A DNA stretch of 64,000 nt from Collinsella sp. AF02-46-1 (GCF_003465825.1 NZ_QSBV01000003.1:35113-99112), one strand, 5' to 3'. Shown: positions 33,540 through 42,930, numbered from the stretch's first letter. Made by a program: numbers and translations. Notes: generated from the letters alone by a model not told the origin.

Positions 33540-34250
33540 ATGGCGATCAAGGTGTTTGCCGACGGCGCTAACCTCGAGGGCATGCTTGACATGCATGACA
33601 ATGGCAACGTTCAGGGCTTCACGACCAATCCTTCCCTTATGAAGGCCGGCGGCGTGACCGACTACCGCGCTTTTGCCAAGACGGTTCTTGAGCACATTAC
33701 TGATGTGTCGGTCTCTTTTGAGGTATTCGCCGACGACGAGGCGGGTATGGAAGCCGAGGCTCGCGAGATCGCAACCTGGGCAGACAACGTCTACGTTAAG
33801 ATCCCGGCGCTCAACACCAAGGGTGAGTCCACTGCCGCGCTGGTCAAGCGCCTTTCTGCCGACGGCATCAAGGTGAATGTCACCACTATCTTCACGCCCG
33901 AGCAGGTCGACGAGTTTGTCGATGCCGTCTCTGCTGAGACCCCCTCTATTCTGTCCATCTTCGCCGGTCGCATTGCCGATACCGGCGTCGATCCGCTGCC
34001 CCTCATGGCGGAGTCCGTAAAGAAGGCTGCCGTTAAGCCTGCTGCCGAGGTTCTCTGGGCGTCTACGCGCGAGGTCCTCAATATCTTCCAGGCGGAGTCC
34101 GTTGGATGCCAGATCATTACGGTCCCCAATGCCCTTCTTGCCAAGCGCAAGAATTTCGGGAAAGATTTGCTTGAGTACTCGCTTGATACGGTCAAGGGTT
34201 TTGCCCGCGACATTCAGGCGCTTGGTTTTCATATCCTGCCCGAGGAGTAG
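33540..34250 (+). CDS. Transaldolase / fructose-6-phosphate aldolase-like protein (copy 1)
   Basis: 236 residues of the small TalC/FSA family (about 220 residues). The N-terminal FADGANLEGML, GFTTNPSLM, the Schiff-base lysine K87 in VYVKIP, and IFAGRIADTG are visible. At the position where FSA enzymes carry an active-site Tyr (SYVSPFVGR) the sequence reads SILSIFAGR. AAAGGA precedes the ATG. It is first gene of an operon with ascorbate-type PTS genes and probably acts on the imported sugar phosphate. It is very similar to the gene at 36845. Confidence 0.9.
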   Translation: MAIKVFADGANLEGMLDMHDNGNVQGFTTNPSLMKAGGVTDYRAFAKTVLEHITDVSVSFEVFADDEAGMEAEAREIATWADNVYVKIPALNTKGESTAALVKRLSADGIKVNVTTIFTPEQVDEFVDAVSAETPSILSIFAGRIADTGVDPLPLMAESVKKAAVKPAAEVLWASTREVLNIFQAESVGCQIITVPNALLAKRKNFGKDLLEYSLDTVKGFARDIQALGFHILPEE

Positions 34251-34259
34251 GGGACGAGC

Positions 34260-34706
34260 ATGCTGACCGATCTTCTTAAGCCCGAGCTTGTTGCCTGCCA
34301 CGTCGAGGCCTCCGACTGGGAGGAAGCGATCAGGGCATGCGGTAAGTTGCTCGTAGACGCTGGCAAATGCGATCAGAGCTATGTTGACGCCATGATTTCA
34401 TCGGTTCACAAATTCGGCCCCTATATGGTCTTGGAAGAGGGCATCGCCATGCCCCACGCTCAGGCAGATGGCAATGTGAGCGAAGCGGGAATCTGTATCG
34501 TCACGCTTGACCCAGCCGTTGCGTTTGGACACGAGGATTTCGATCCGGTTCACGTGCTCGTGGGTATTTGCGCACCCGACCCCAAGGCTCATCTTGGCTG
34601 CTTGGCGGAGCTTTCGCAGATGTTCGAGGACGAGGACTGCGTTGCCAAGCTCAGCGCATGCGATACGCCCGAGCAGGTTTTGGAGACCATGCGTTCATTC
34701 TTTTAG
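34260..34706 (+). CDS. PTS EIIA component (mannitol/fructose/ascorbate type)
   Basis: 148 residues with the phosphorylation site H66 in EEGIAMPHAQ, typical of EIIA of the Fru/Mtl/Ula superfamily. It accepts phosphate from HPr and passes it to the EIIB encoded next. It starts 9 bp after the transaldolase stop codon, so it is in the same operon. Confidence 0.9.
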   Translation: MLTDLLKPELVACHVEASDWEEAIRACGKLLVDAGKCDQSYVDAMISSVHKFGPYMVLEEGIAMPHAQADGNVSEAGICIVTLDPAVAFGHEDFDPVHVLVGICAPDPKAHLGCLAELSQMFEDEDCVAKLSACDTPEQVLETMRSFF

Positions 34707-34781
34707 GCCTTAATGGCACGGCGATGCGTCGCCGCTTTTGGATAGACGGAAAACCGTCACGTGTAGGAGAGGAAGGTTGCC

Positions 34782-35057
34782 ATGCATATCATCACCGTAT
34801 GCGGAAACGGCATCGGGTCCAGCCTGATGCTCGCTGGCAAAGTCGAGGAGCTTTGCGAGGAGGAGGGCATCAAGGCCGACGTTGAGTCTATGGACCTGAA
34901 CGGTGCTTCTTCCGCAAATCCGGATCTGTTCATCACCGTTAAGGAACTCGCCCCCGAGCTCCACGGCAACGTTGTGATTGTTCGCAGCTATGTGAACAAG
35001 AAGAAGATCCGCGAAGACGCCCTCGAGGCAATCAAGGCGGCCGCCGCTAACGCCTAA
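34782..35057 (+). CDS. PTS EIIB component (ascorbate/lactose type)
   Basis: 91 residues starting MHIITVCGNGIGSS. The phosphocysteine is C7 in the CGxGxGSS loop of UlaB/GatB-type EIIB. AGGAGAGGAAG precedes the ATG. It is a soluble single-domain protein between EIIA and EIIC genes. Confidence 0.92.
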   Translation: MHIITVCGNGIGSSLMLAGKVEELCEEEGIKADVESMDLNGASSANPDLFITVKELAPELHGNVVIVRSYVNKKKIREDALEAIKAAAANA

Positions 35058-35128
35058 AGCGGCACAAAAAAGGGCGGTTCCCTGTGGAAGAGGGAAACGC
35101 GCCCACGTTAGAGAGAAAGGAAGCGCAG

Positions 35129-36520
35129 ATGCAAGCCATCCTTCCCATACTTGAGTTTATCCAATCGATTCTGACCAAGCCAGCGTGGATTATGGGTCTA
35201 TTTGCCTTTGTGGGCCTTGTCGCGCTTAAGCGTCCTGCCCACAAGGTGATGACGGGCACCCTGAAGCCCATTCTTGGTTACATCATGCTGTCCGCCGGCG
35301 CCGCTGTTGTTCAGGAGAACCTTGCTCCGCTGGGTACCTTCATCGAGACCGGTTTCCACATCACCGGCGTCGTGCCCAACAACGAGGTCGTCGTTTCGAT
35401 GGCTCAGAGCGTGCTCGGCGTTCAGACCATGATGATCCTGATTCTCGGCTATGTCGTGAACATTATCATTGCCCGCTTTACCAAGTTTAAGTACATCTTC
35501 CTGACGGGCCATCACAGCATGTTTATGGCCTGCCTGCTGTCTGCCGTTCTGCAGGCATCTGGCTTCCAGGATGTCCAGCTTGTCATCGTGGGCGGCATGT
35601 TCCTGGGCCTCGTGAGCGCTATGCTTCCTGCCGTTGGTCAGCGTTTCACCGAGAAGGTTACCGATGGCGATGAAATCGCCATGGGCCACTTCGGTTCACT
35701 CGCCTATTACATCTCCGCTGCAGTCGGTACGCTTTTTGCTAAGGACGCCGAGGAGAACAGCACCGAGAAGATCGAGGTTCCCGAGAAGTTCGCCTTCCTG
35801 CGCGACACTACCATCTCCACGGCTCTTACCATGGCCTTCTTCTACCTGGTTACCGCTTTCGCCGCTTACATCGCAGATCCTGCGGTCGTTACCAAGACCG
35901 CTGGCGGCGACAACGTGATTGTCTATGCCCTGACCTGCGCTCTGTCTTTCGCCGTTGGTGTCACCATCGTCTATAACGGCGTTCGTATGATCCTTGCCGA
36001 CCTGGTCCCGGCTTTCCAGGGCATCTCCAACAAGCTGATCCCCGGTGCCATCCCCGCCGTCGACTGCGCCGTCTTCTTCCCCTATGCTCCCACCGCCGTC
36101 ATCCTCGGCTTTGTCGCTTCCTTTATCGGTGGCGTGGTCGGTATGTTCATCGTGGGCGCTACCCTGGGCATCTTCATCATCCCGGGCATGGTTCCCCACT
36201 TCTTCTGCGGTGCTACCGCGGGCATCTACGGCAATGCTACCGGCGGTCGCAAGGGCGCAGCTCTTGGCGCTTTCGTCAACGGCCTGCTCATCACCTTTGC
36301 CCCGGCCCTGCTCCTGCCCGTTCTTGACGTCTTTGGCTTCAAGAACACTACGTTCGGCGACTTCGATTTCTCCGTCATTGGTATTACGCTTGGCCGCGCT
36401 GCCGAGGCCTTCGGTACCACCGGTGTCTACGCGATTCTCGCTGTCCTTCTGGTCGTTGCCTTCGTCCCCAACTTCATCCACACCAAGGGTGCTGTGATCA
36501 ATCACGTTGAGGAAGAGTAA
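35129..36520 (+). CDS. PTS EIIC component, ascorbate (UlaA) family
   Basis: 463 residues with about 10-11 membrane helices. PAWIMGLFAFVGL, ALKRPAHKVMTG, a GHHSMFMACL loop and AFQGIS...PGAIPA are characteristic of the UlaA/SgaT family. GAGAAAGGAAG precedes the ATG at 35129; a longer frame to 35084 lacks a signal. The sugar is unknown. The family includes L-ascorbate permeases, but flanking transaldolases rather than ulaD/E/F genes suggest another substrate. Confidence 0.9.
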   Translation: MQAILPILEFIQSILTKPAWIMGLFAFVGLVALKRPAHKVMTGTLKPILGYIMLSAGAAVVQENLAPLGTFIETGFHITGVVPNNEVVVSMAQSVLGVQTMMILILGYVVNIIIARFTKFKYIFLTGHHSMFMACLLSAVLQASGFQDVQLVIVGGMFLGLVSAMLPAVGQRFTEKVTDGDEIAMGHFGSLAYYISAAVGTLFAKDAEENSTEKIEVPEKFAFLRDTTISTALTMAFFYLVTAFAAYIADPAVVTKTAGGDNVIVYALTCALSFAVGVTIVYNGVRMILADLVPAFQGISNKLIPGAIPAVDCAVFFPYAPTAVILGFVASFIGGVVGMFIVGATLGIFIIPGMVPHFFCGATAGIYGNATGGRKGAALGAFVNGLLITFAPALLLPVLDVFGFKNTTFGDFDFSVIGITLGRAAEAFGTTGVYAILAVLLVVAFVPNFIHTKGAVINHVEEE

Positions 36521-36578
36521 TCCAGGCATACGTTAAGCCCTAATCGGGCGGAGCTCCGATAACCGGCTCCTACACGGA

Positions 36579-36614
36579 AGCGGTGACGTCTCAATCGAGG
36601 CGTCACCGCTTTTT
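36579..36614 (+). terminator. Terminator after EIIC
   Basis: The stem AGCGGTGACG / CGTCACCGCT with a 12-nt loop is followed by TTTTTG. It separates the PTS operon from the second transaldolase gene. Confidence 0.85.
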
Positions 36615-36687
36615 GCTTTGGAGCGATTGTGAATATGAGCCGGCGAGGCGCTGCTTCTGTTCCGTGAACGGAATCAAACGCAATGAT

Positions 36688-36706
36688 CGGCAAAAACGTT
36701 TTGCCG
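36688..36706 (+). promoter_or_regulatory. Palindromic operator-like site before second transaldolase
   Basis: CGGCAAAA-ACG-TTTTGCCG has 8-bp perfect arms about a central ACG, the geometry of LacI/GalR or CcpA-type operators. It lies about 140 bp before the start codon in an otherwise gene-free stretch (36615-36844). This is pattern-based. Confidence 0.35.
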
Positions 36707-36844
36707 CTGGGGCGTCGATATAAAAATGGTAAATCTGCAAAACCGATCGCCGAGAAGATAAAAAACCGCAGTTCACGCCTTGATAAACGTAGATAAAGTG
36801 TTTAGCAGTTTATCGGCCGTATGCTAACGAAAGGAATCAGGCAG

Positions 36845-37549
36845 ATGGCAATCAAGGTGTTCGCTGACGGTGCAAACCTCGAGGGCATGCTCGACATGTA
36901 CGAGAGCGGCAACGTTCAGGGTTTCACGACCAACCCGTCCCTTATGAAGAAGGGCGGCGTGACGGATTACCGCGCGTTTGCCAAGGAGGTCCTGGCCCAC
37001 ATCACCGATGTGTCCGTGTCGTTTGAGGTCTTTGCCGACGACGTCGAGACCATGGAGGTCGAGGCCCGCGAGATTGCTGCCTGGGCCGAGAACGTCTACG
37101 TCAAGATTCCGTGCGTGACCACCAAGGGCGAGTCCACCGCCGAGCTGGTGCACAAGCTTTCGGCCGACGGCATCAAGGTCAACGTCACCACCATCTTTAC
37201 GCCTACGCAGGTCGACGAGATGGTCGAGGCCGTTGACGCCGAGACGCCGTCCATCATCTCGCTCTTTGCCGGTCGCATCGCCGACACCGGCGTCGATCCC
37301 ATTCCGTTTGTGACGGAGTCGGTCAAGACGGCCGCCGCCAAGCCCAACTGCGAGGTCCTGTGGGCATCCACGCGCGAGCTCATCAACATTTACCAGGCGC
37401 AGGCCTGCGGTTGCCAGATCATCACGGTGCCCAACAGCATCCTGGCCAAGCGCAAGAACATCGGTCGCGATCCGTACGAGGTCTCGCTCGACACCGTGCG
37501 CGGCTTTGCCAAGGATATCGCCGCTTTGGGCTTCCATATCTTGCCGTAA
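36845..37549 (+). CDS. Transaldolase / fructose-6-phosphate aldolase-like protein (copy 2)
   Basis: 234 residues, nearly the same as the product at 33540 from FADGANLEGML through VYVKIP to the C-terminal GFHILP. It has the same unusual replacement in the active-site segment (SIISLFAGR). AAAGGAATCAGGCAG precedes the ATG. It has its own upstream region and is separated from the PTS operon by a terminator, so the two copies can be expressed independently. Confidence 0.9.
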   Translation: MAIKVFADGANLEGMLDMYESGNVQGFTTNPSLMKKGGVTDYRAFAKEVLAHITDVSVSFEVFADDVETMEVEAREIAAWAENVYVKIPCVTTKGESTAELVHKLSADGIKVNVTTIFTPTQVDEMVEAVDAETPSIISLFAGRIADTGVDPIPFVTESVKTAAAKPNCEVLWASTRELINIYQAQACGCQIITVPNSILAKRKNIGRDPYEVSLDTVRGFAKDIAALGFHILP

Positions 37550-37579
37550 CGCGAACACTGGCTGCGCCGCGGGTTGTTC

Positions 37580-37651
37580 GCCCCGGCCTTTCCTTTCCCT
37601 ATCGCTCACGCGCTTCGCGAGGGTCGCGCTAGGTAAAGGAAAGGCCGGGGC
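37580..37651. repeat. Long inverted repeat
   Basis: Arms 37580-37596 and 37635-37651 (GCCCCGGCCTTTCCTTT and complement) flank a GC-rich loop with CGCTCACGCGCTTCGCGAG. It lies 30 bp after the second transaldolase gene, and may act as a terminator although no T tract follows. Confidence 0.6.
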
Positions 37652-37710
37652 TGCCGACACGAGCTTGCCGGCAAGTTAGCACTCGGCTTCCATATCCTGC
37701 CGCGGGCAAA

Positions 37711-37916
37711 GGTACCCCCGCCTGCGACGTGCAAAATTGAGAGTATTCAGCAAGGTAAAGGTTTTTACCAGCTGGCTGAAGCACGGAACAGCCCCCGTTT
37801 TGGCTCTGACGACGCTAAAACGGGGGCTGTTTGTGACTTTATTGCCTCTGAGGGGCGTTCGGAGCGGCGGAAATTGCAGAATACTCGCGATTTTGCACGC
37901 TGCTACAGGGGGTACC
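37711..37916. repeat. GGTACCCCC-family inverted element (copy 2, complete)
   Basis: The termini GGTACCCCC (37711) and GGGGGTACC (37908-37916) are inverted. Inside each end, CGTGCAAAATT...GAGTATTCAGCA and its complement repeat. The centre contains a 14-bp stem AACAGCCCCCGTTTT / complement (37787-37832). The same terminal motif occurs at 1-266. No coding frame is evident between 37550 and 37930. Confidence 0.6.
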
Positions 37917-37930
37917 CTTGCTTTGGCGGT

Positions 37931-40078
37931 TTATTTCCCCTGCACCATGGTGAGCGAGATCTTCTTGCGGTCGCGATCGACCTTTTCGACCCACACCTTT
38001 ACCGTGTCGCCGACGCGCACCACGTCGCTCGGGTGCTTGACGAAGCGGTTGGCCAGCTTGGAGATGTGCACGAGGCCATCCTGGTGCACGCCCACGTCGA
38101 CAAAGGCGCCAAAGTCGACGACGTTGCGCACCGTGCCCTTGAGTTCCATGCCGGGTTCCAAGTCGTCAATGGAAAGCGCCGAGCGGCTAAAGACCACCTC
38201 GGGCGCGTCGTCGCGCGGGTCGCGGCCGGGCTTCTTGAGCTCGTTGACAATGTCGATGAGCGTCAGGGTGCCGCAGTCCAGATCGCTTGCCAGCGCCGAG
38301 ATGCTGCCCAGGCGGCGCTCGATGTCGGGCACGCCGCCGCGGCTGAGCTCGCTTGCCGCTACGCCGGCGCGCTCCAGGACGGCCGTGGCCACCTCGTAGC
38401 TCTCGGGGTGGACGCTTGTCGCGTCGAGCGGGTTCTTGCCGCCGCTGATGCGCAGGAAGCCCGCGGCGTTGAGGTATGCCTTGGGTCCCAGCTTGGGGAC
38501 CTTCTTGAGCTGGCGGCGATCGGTAAAGGCGCCGTTTTCCTCGCGGTAGGCCACGATGTTCTTGGCCACGCTCGGCGTGATGCCCGATACGTATCCCAGC
38601 AGGCTCGCGCTCGCGGTGTTGACGTCGACGCCCACGCGGTTGACGACGTCCTCCACCACGTGGGCCAGGGTGCGCGAAAGCTCGGCCTGGTCAAGGTCGT
38701 GCTGGTACTGGCCAACGCCGATGGACTGGGGCGGAATCTTGACGAGCTCTGCCAGCGGGTCCTGCAGGCGGCGGCCCAGGCTCATGGCGCCGCGCACGGT
38801 GACGTCCAGGTCGGGATATTCCTGGCTGGCGAGCTCGGACGCGGAGTACACCGACGCGCCGGCCTCGTTAACGATGGTGTAGCGAAGGCTGGGCGCCTGC
38901 TCGGCAATGAACTCCGAGACGACTTCTTCGGTCTCGCGGCTGGCGGTGCCGTTGCCGATGACGATGGTGTTGACGCCGTCCTTCTTGACGAGGCGGGCGA
39001 GCTCACGCTTGGTGCCGGCGACGTCGTGGCGCGGCTTGGTGGGGTAGACCACGCCGTGGTCGAGCAGCTTGCCGGTCTCGTCCATGACGGCGACCTTGCA
39101 GCCAGTGCGGTAGCCCGGATCGAGCGCGAGCACGCGGGCGCCGCGCACGGGGCGCGCCGAGAGCAAGCCCTCGAGATTCTTGGCAAAGACATTGATGGCC
39201 TCGGTCTGCGCGCGAACGGTGAGTTTGGCGCGGGCCTCGCGCTCCAGCGAGGGGGCCATGAGGCGCTTGTAACCGTCAGCGATGGCGGCATCGAAGATGG
39301 GAGCAAACACGCCCTGACGACGGGGCCAGCGGCTGCCGAGGCGCGCCGTGGCAGCGGCGCCGTCGACGTTTACACGCACGCGGAGCTTGCCCTCGCGCTC
39401 GCCGCGGTCGATGGCCAGCACGCGGTGGTTGGGAATACGGCGCAGCGGCTCGTCAAAGTCGTAGTAGGGCTCGTAGGGAGTCTTCTCGGCGGGGTCGGTT
39501 GCCTCGACGACGATGTCGGCGGTGTTTTGCGTAAAGGCGCGCAGGTCGGCGACGTTCTCGGGGTCCTCGGCTACCGTCTCGGCCACGATGTCGGCGGCGC
39601 CAGCGAGCGCCTTCTCGGGCGTGTCGAAGCCGGCCTCCTCGTTGACGTATGCCGCGGCGGCGTCGAGCGCGCTGCCCTTGGCCGAGGCCTGCATGATGAT
39701 CATGTTGGCGAGTGGCTCCAGGCCTGCCTCGCGGGCCTTCTGCGCGCGGGTCATGCGCTTTTTGCGGTAGGGCTTGTAGAGGTCTTCGACGCGCTGGAGC
39801 TGTGTGGCCTCGCGAATCTGCTGCTCGAGCTCGGGCGTGAGTTTGCCCTGGGCGTCGATGAGCAGGATGACGTCCTCTTTACGCTGTTCAAGATTGCGCA
39901 GGTAGGACAGGCGCTCGTCGAGCGCGCGCAGGGCAACGTCGTCCATGCCGCCCGTGGCTTCCTTGCGGTAGCGCGAGATAAAGGGGATGGTGTTGCCCTC
40001 GTCGATGAGCTTGACGGCCGACTCGACATTGGCGGCCTTAAGGTTGAGCTCGCGGGCGAGCTGGGCGATAAGATCCAT
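37931..40078 (-). CDS. tex: Tex-like RNA-binding transcriptional accessory protein
   Basis: 715 residues. The family order is visible: N-terminal helices (MDLIAQLARELN), TIPFISRYRKEATGG, a YqgF-like RNase H fold (VLALDPGYRTGCKVAV), a helix-hairpin-helix region (GYVSGITPSVAKNIVAYREENG) and a C-terminal S1 domain (GMELKGTVRNVVDFGAFVDVG) ending VDRDRKKISLTM. The ATG at 40078 has AAGGAG 5 nt upstream; the longer frame is rejected. A housekeeping gene, monocistronic. Confidence 0.95.
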   Translation of the reverse strand: MDLIAQLARELNLKAANVESAVKLIDEGNTIPFISRYRKEATGGMDDVALRALDERLSYLRNLEQRKEDVILLIDAQGKLTPELEQQIREATQLQRVEDLYKPYRKKRMTRAQKAREAGLEPLANMIIMQASAKGSALDAAAAYVNEEAGFDTPEKALAGAADIVAETVAEDPENVADLRAFTQNTADIVVEATDPAEKTPYEPYYDFDEPLRRIPNHRVLAIDRGEREGKLRVRVNVDGAAATARLGSRWPRRQGVFAPIFDAAIADGYKRLMAPSLEREARAKLTVRAQTEAINVFAKNLEGLLSARPVRGARVLALDPGYRTGCKVAVMDETGKLLDHGVVYPTKPRHDVAGTKRELARLVKKDGVNTIVIGNGTASRETEEVVSEFIAEQAPSLRYTIVNEAGASVYSASELASQEYPDLDVTVRGAMSLGRRLQDPLAELVKIPPQSIGVGQYQHDLDQAELSRTLAHVVEDVVNRVGVDVNTASASLLGYVSGITPSVAKNIVAYREENGAFTDRRQLKKVPKLGPKAYLNAAGFLRISGGKNPLDATSVHPESYEVATAVLERAGVAASELSRGGVPDIERRLGSISALASDLDCGTLTLIDIVNELKKPGRDPRDDAPEVVFSRSALSIDDLEPGMELKGTVRNVVDFGAFVDVGVHQDGLVHISKLANRFVKHPSDVVRVGDTVKVWVEKVDRDRKKISLTMVQGK

Positions 40079-40170
40079 GGAACTCCTTGCGTTTAAGGTA
40101 CGTTTGCAGCACAGGGCTACCAAGGATACCACCCGCCACTTCGCTCAAAAAAGACTGTTTTGGCGTGGAA

Positions 40171-40328
40171 CCACGAAAGCGGCCTATCTACTACGTTTGA
40201 ACCGTGTGGGTCGACCATCCCCCGGTTTTCCGAAAATTGGCAAGCCGTTTACCTGCGGTTTTTATTTCGCGAAATTCGGTATGGTTGAGGGTGGTCGGTT
40301 AAACGTAGTAGATAGACCCATTTCGTGG
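40171..40328. repeat. TCTACTACGTTTA-ended repeat element (copy 2)
   Basis: An inverted-orientation copy of 3767-3922 with terminal TCTACTACGTTTG / TTAAACGTAGTAGA and a conserved interior. It lies upstream of tex. The rest of 40079-40498 shows only an imperfect hairpin (40394-40425) past the dehydrogenase stop codon. Confidence 0.75.
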
Positions 40329-40498
40329 CGAACGAACCAGGCTGAGGCGCAAAATAGCCCTCGCTCCAGAAAAATCATTGGCAACGTAGCAAAATGCCCC
40401 GCGGGCAGGAGGCTGCTCGCAGGGCAAAGAAGAGGGGCTTATTTGTGGCGGACCGAGGGGCTCGGCATGGGGTTTCTGTCGCGGCCGCTCTTAAGGCG

Positions 40499-41539
40499 TT
40501 ACAGCTCGACGAGCTGGCCGGTCTCGGCGGCCTCCTTGACGGCGTTGAGAAGCGTGAGCGTCTTGACGTTGTCGGCCGGCGTCACGACGGGCTCGACCTC
40601 GCGGCGGACGACCTTCACAAAGTGCTTGAGCTGCATCTTGTGCGGCAGCGCCGGGTCCACAGCCGGGATCTCCATCTGCAGCGGCTTGTGCCAGTTGGAG
40701 GCACCGTCGTAGGAGAACTGGTGCAGGCGGGGCAGCGAAAGGGCGCCCTTGGTACCGCCAATAAAGTAGGCATCGGCGTCGAAGGGGCGGTACTGCGGGT
40801 CCTCGCGAGCAGTCGCCTCCCAGTTCCAGGGGCTGGCGGTGGCATCGGAGATGGTCATGCTTGCGAGCGCGCCATCGGCAAAACGGACGTTGACCACGGC
40901 GGAGTCCTCGGTCTCAAAACCGCGGGCGGCGCTGGACTGCATACCCTGGACGGCAACGGGCTCGCCCAGCAGGTAGCGGAGCAGGTCGACGTCGTGCACC
41001 AGGTTGACCAGGATCGGGCCGGCACCCTTTTTGCGGCGCCACTCGACATCGAAGTACTCGTCGTTCTTATAGATCATGTAGTGGAAGCTCGACACGGTGA
41101 GCTTGCCCAGCTCGCCGGACTCGATGATCTCCTTGGCCTTGTTGACGAAGGGGTTGTGGCGACGGTGCTGACCCACGAGCACGGGCACGCCGGCGGTTTC
41201 GGCCTCGGCGGCGAAGGCCTGGGCATCCTCGAGATCGTTGGAGATCGGCTTTTCGACCAGCGGCACGATGTTGCGCTTCACAGCCTCGCGGGCTACGCCC
41301 AGGTGCAGGTCGTTGGGCGTGGCGATAATGACGGCCTCGGGCTTGACCTCGTCCATCATCTGGGCGGGATCGGTGTAAAACGGCACGCGGGCGGCCTCGG
41401 CCGTGGCACGGGCGCCTTCAAAGGCGTCGGCGATGGCGACGAGCTCGGCCTCGGGCTCCTCGGTGACAAAGCGGATGTGGTTGCGGCCCATGGCGCCGGC
41501 GCCGATAACGGCAATGCGGACGGGGTTGAGCTCAGACAT
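40499..41539 (-). CDS. Gfo/Idh/MocA-family NAD(P)-dependent oxidoreductase
   Basis: 346 residues. Rossmann motif VIGAGAMGRNH is at the N-terminus, the EKP motif is in LVEKPISNDL (about 120-130), and the catalytic region is LVHDVDLLRYLLG. These enzymes oxidise inositols or sugars. AAGGAG precedes the ATG. It is third in an apparent operon with an SDR dehydrogenase and an MFS carrier, suggesting catabolism of a polyol or sugar acid; the substrate is not determined. Confidence 0.9.
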   Translation of the reverse strand: MSELNPVRIAVIGAGAMGRNHIRFVTEEPEAELVAIADAFEGARATAEAARVPFYTDPAQMMDEVKPEAVIIATPNDLHLGVAREAVKRNIVPLVEKPISNDLEDAQAFAAEAETAGVPVLVGQHRRHNPFVNKAKEIIESGELGKLTVSSFHYMIYKNDEYFDVEWRRKKGAGPILVNLVHDVDLLRYLLGEPVAVQGMQSSAARGFETEDSAVVNVRFADGALASMTISDATASPWNWEATAREDPQYRPFDADAYFIGGTKGALSLPRLHQFSYDGASNWHKPLQMEIPAVDPALPHKMQLKHFVKVVRREVEPVVTPADNVKTLTLLNAVKEAAETGQLVEL

Positions 41540-41569
41540 TTCGACTCCTTAATACTGGTGACCGGTGGA

Positions 41570-41600
41570 ATGCGACAAAGGGGCTGTCCCTTTGTCGCAT
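41570..41600. repeat. TGCGACAAAGGG hairpin inside the operon (copy 2 of family at 24127)
   Basis: ATGCGACAAAGGG and its complement CCCTTTGTCGCAT flank a 5-nt loop, between the MFS gene and the dehydrogenase gene. It may tune expression or mRNA stability within the operon. Confidence 0.6.
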
Positions 41601-41608
41601 CGGTAAAA

Positions 41609-42865
41609 CTAGGCGGACTTCTTCTTGCTGTCGGAGACCATCATGTAGACGGTGAGCACGACGGCGATGGCGGCGATCACAATGGCGCCGTAGAAGGACT
41701 GCTGGTAGGCGGCGCTGCCGGCCTCGGCGTGATACAGCACGGCGGTGATGGGCTGGCTGATCCAGGTGGAAGCGGCATAGCCCAAAAACATGATGCCGTA
41801 GTTGACGCCGATGTTGCTGGTGCCAAAGGCGCCACCGGTGAGCGGCGGGTAGATGACGAGCAGGGCGCCAAAGCTAAAGCCGAGCAGGGCGAGCGCCACA
41901 AAGAACATGCTCTGCGTAAAGCTCATCGACATGATGACGAGCGCGACGATGGTGACGACAAGGCTGATGAGCAGCGACTTATAGGCGCCGAGCTTGTCGA
42001 TGATCTGGCCAAAGGACAGACGGCCAACCAGGTTGGCGCAGGTGTTGACGGAGACCACCACACCGCCGAGGGCGACGGCCGCGGCGCTCGTGGGGTCGGC
42101 GAAGAGCTGGACGGCGGCGATGGAGGCAACCTTGCCCACGAGCAGGGTGCCCGCGGTGGCGGCAAAGGCGAAGGTGACGATGAGGACCCAGAAGCGCGGG
42201 GTCTTGACCATCTCGCCCGGGGTGAGGTCACCGAAGGTGCCGGCATGTGCGCCACCCTTGGGGGCCTCGAAGCCCTCGGGCAGCCAACCGGCCTCGGGGG
42301 CCTTCAGGAACAGGGCGGAGGCGGCGATCATCACAAAGAAGATGACGCCGAGCGCCTTAAGGGCGCCAAAGATGCCCAGGCTTGGGATGAGCAGCGAGGC
42401 GAGCACCGGGGACAGCACGGCGGGACCGGCGGTCGAAGCGGCCAGGGTGATGCCGGAGGCAAGGCCCTTCTTGTCGATGAACCACTTTTGGCCGGTGGTG
42501 AGCGCCGGGTTGTAGCCCAGGCCGTTGCCGATGGCGGCGACGAGCGAGAACCACAGGTAGAACTGCCACGGCTCGGTGACGGTGCCGGACATGAACCAGC
42601 CCAGGCCGTAGCACACGGCGGCGGCGATCACGACGTTGCGCGGGCCGATCTTATCGGAGATGCGGCCGGCGAAGATGCCCGTTACGGCCATGATGGTCTG
42701 AAAGACCGGGAAGGCCCAGGTAAGGGCACTCGACCACTCGGGGTAGACGGCGAGCAGATTCTTGCTCACGACGGAATACAGCGCGATGGAGCTAATGAAG
42801 AACATGGTGACGCACGCGGCGGAAAGCACGACGGCGCGACCCTTGTTGGAGTTGGTGGAAGCCAT
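41609..42865 (-). CDS. Major facilitator superfamily transporter (OFA-like)
   Basis: 418 residues with 12 predicted membrane helices. The MFS loop motif GRISDKIGPRNV is between helices 2 and 3, and GLGYNPALTTGQKWF and GQIIDKLGAYKS follow. This pattern resembles the oxalate/formate antiporter (OFA) family of organic-anion carriers. It lies between two dehydrogenase genes on the same strand, so it probably imports their substrate. Confidence 0.88.
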   Translation of the reverse strand: MASTNSNKGRAVVLSAACVTMFFISSIALYSVVSKNLLAVYPEWSSALTWAFPVFQTIMAVTGIFAGRISDKIGPRNVVIAAAVCYGLGWFMSGTVTEPWQFYLWFSLVAAIGNGLGYNPALTTGQKWFIDKKGLASGITLAASTAGPAVLSPVLASLLIPSLGIFGALKALGVIFFVMIAASALFLKAPEAGWLPEGFEAPKGGAHAGTFGDLTPGEMVKTPRFWVLIVTFAFAATAGTLLVGKVASIAAVQLFADPTSAAAVALGGVVVSVNTCANLVGRLSFGQIIDKLGAYKSLLISLVVTIVALVIMSMSFTQSMFFVALALLGFSFGALLVIYPPLTGGAFGTSNIGVNYGIMFLGYAASTWISQPITAVLYHAEAGSAAYQQSFYGAIVIAAIAVVLTVYMMVSDSKKKSA

Positions 42866-42930
42866 TGGACTCTTTCTAATCGATACGGGGAGGAGCGGGC
42901 GTGTCCGCGGGGCCTCCCTGTCAGGTTGGT

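Noticed and set aside
36688-36706. Definite CcpA (cre) site
   Set aside because: The palindrome has LacI-family geometry but does not match the cre consensus well enough to name the regulator, so it is listed only as operator-like.
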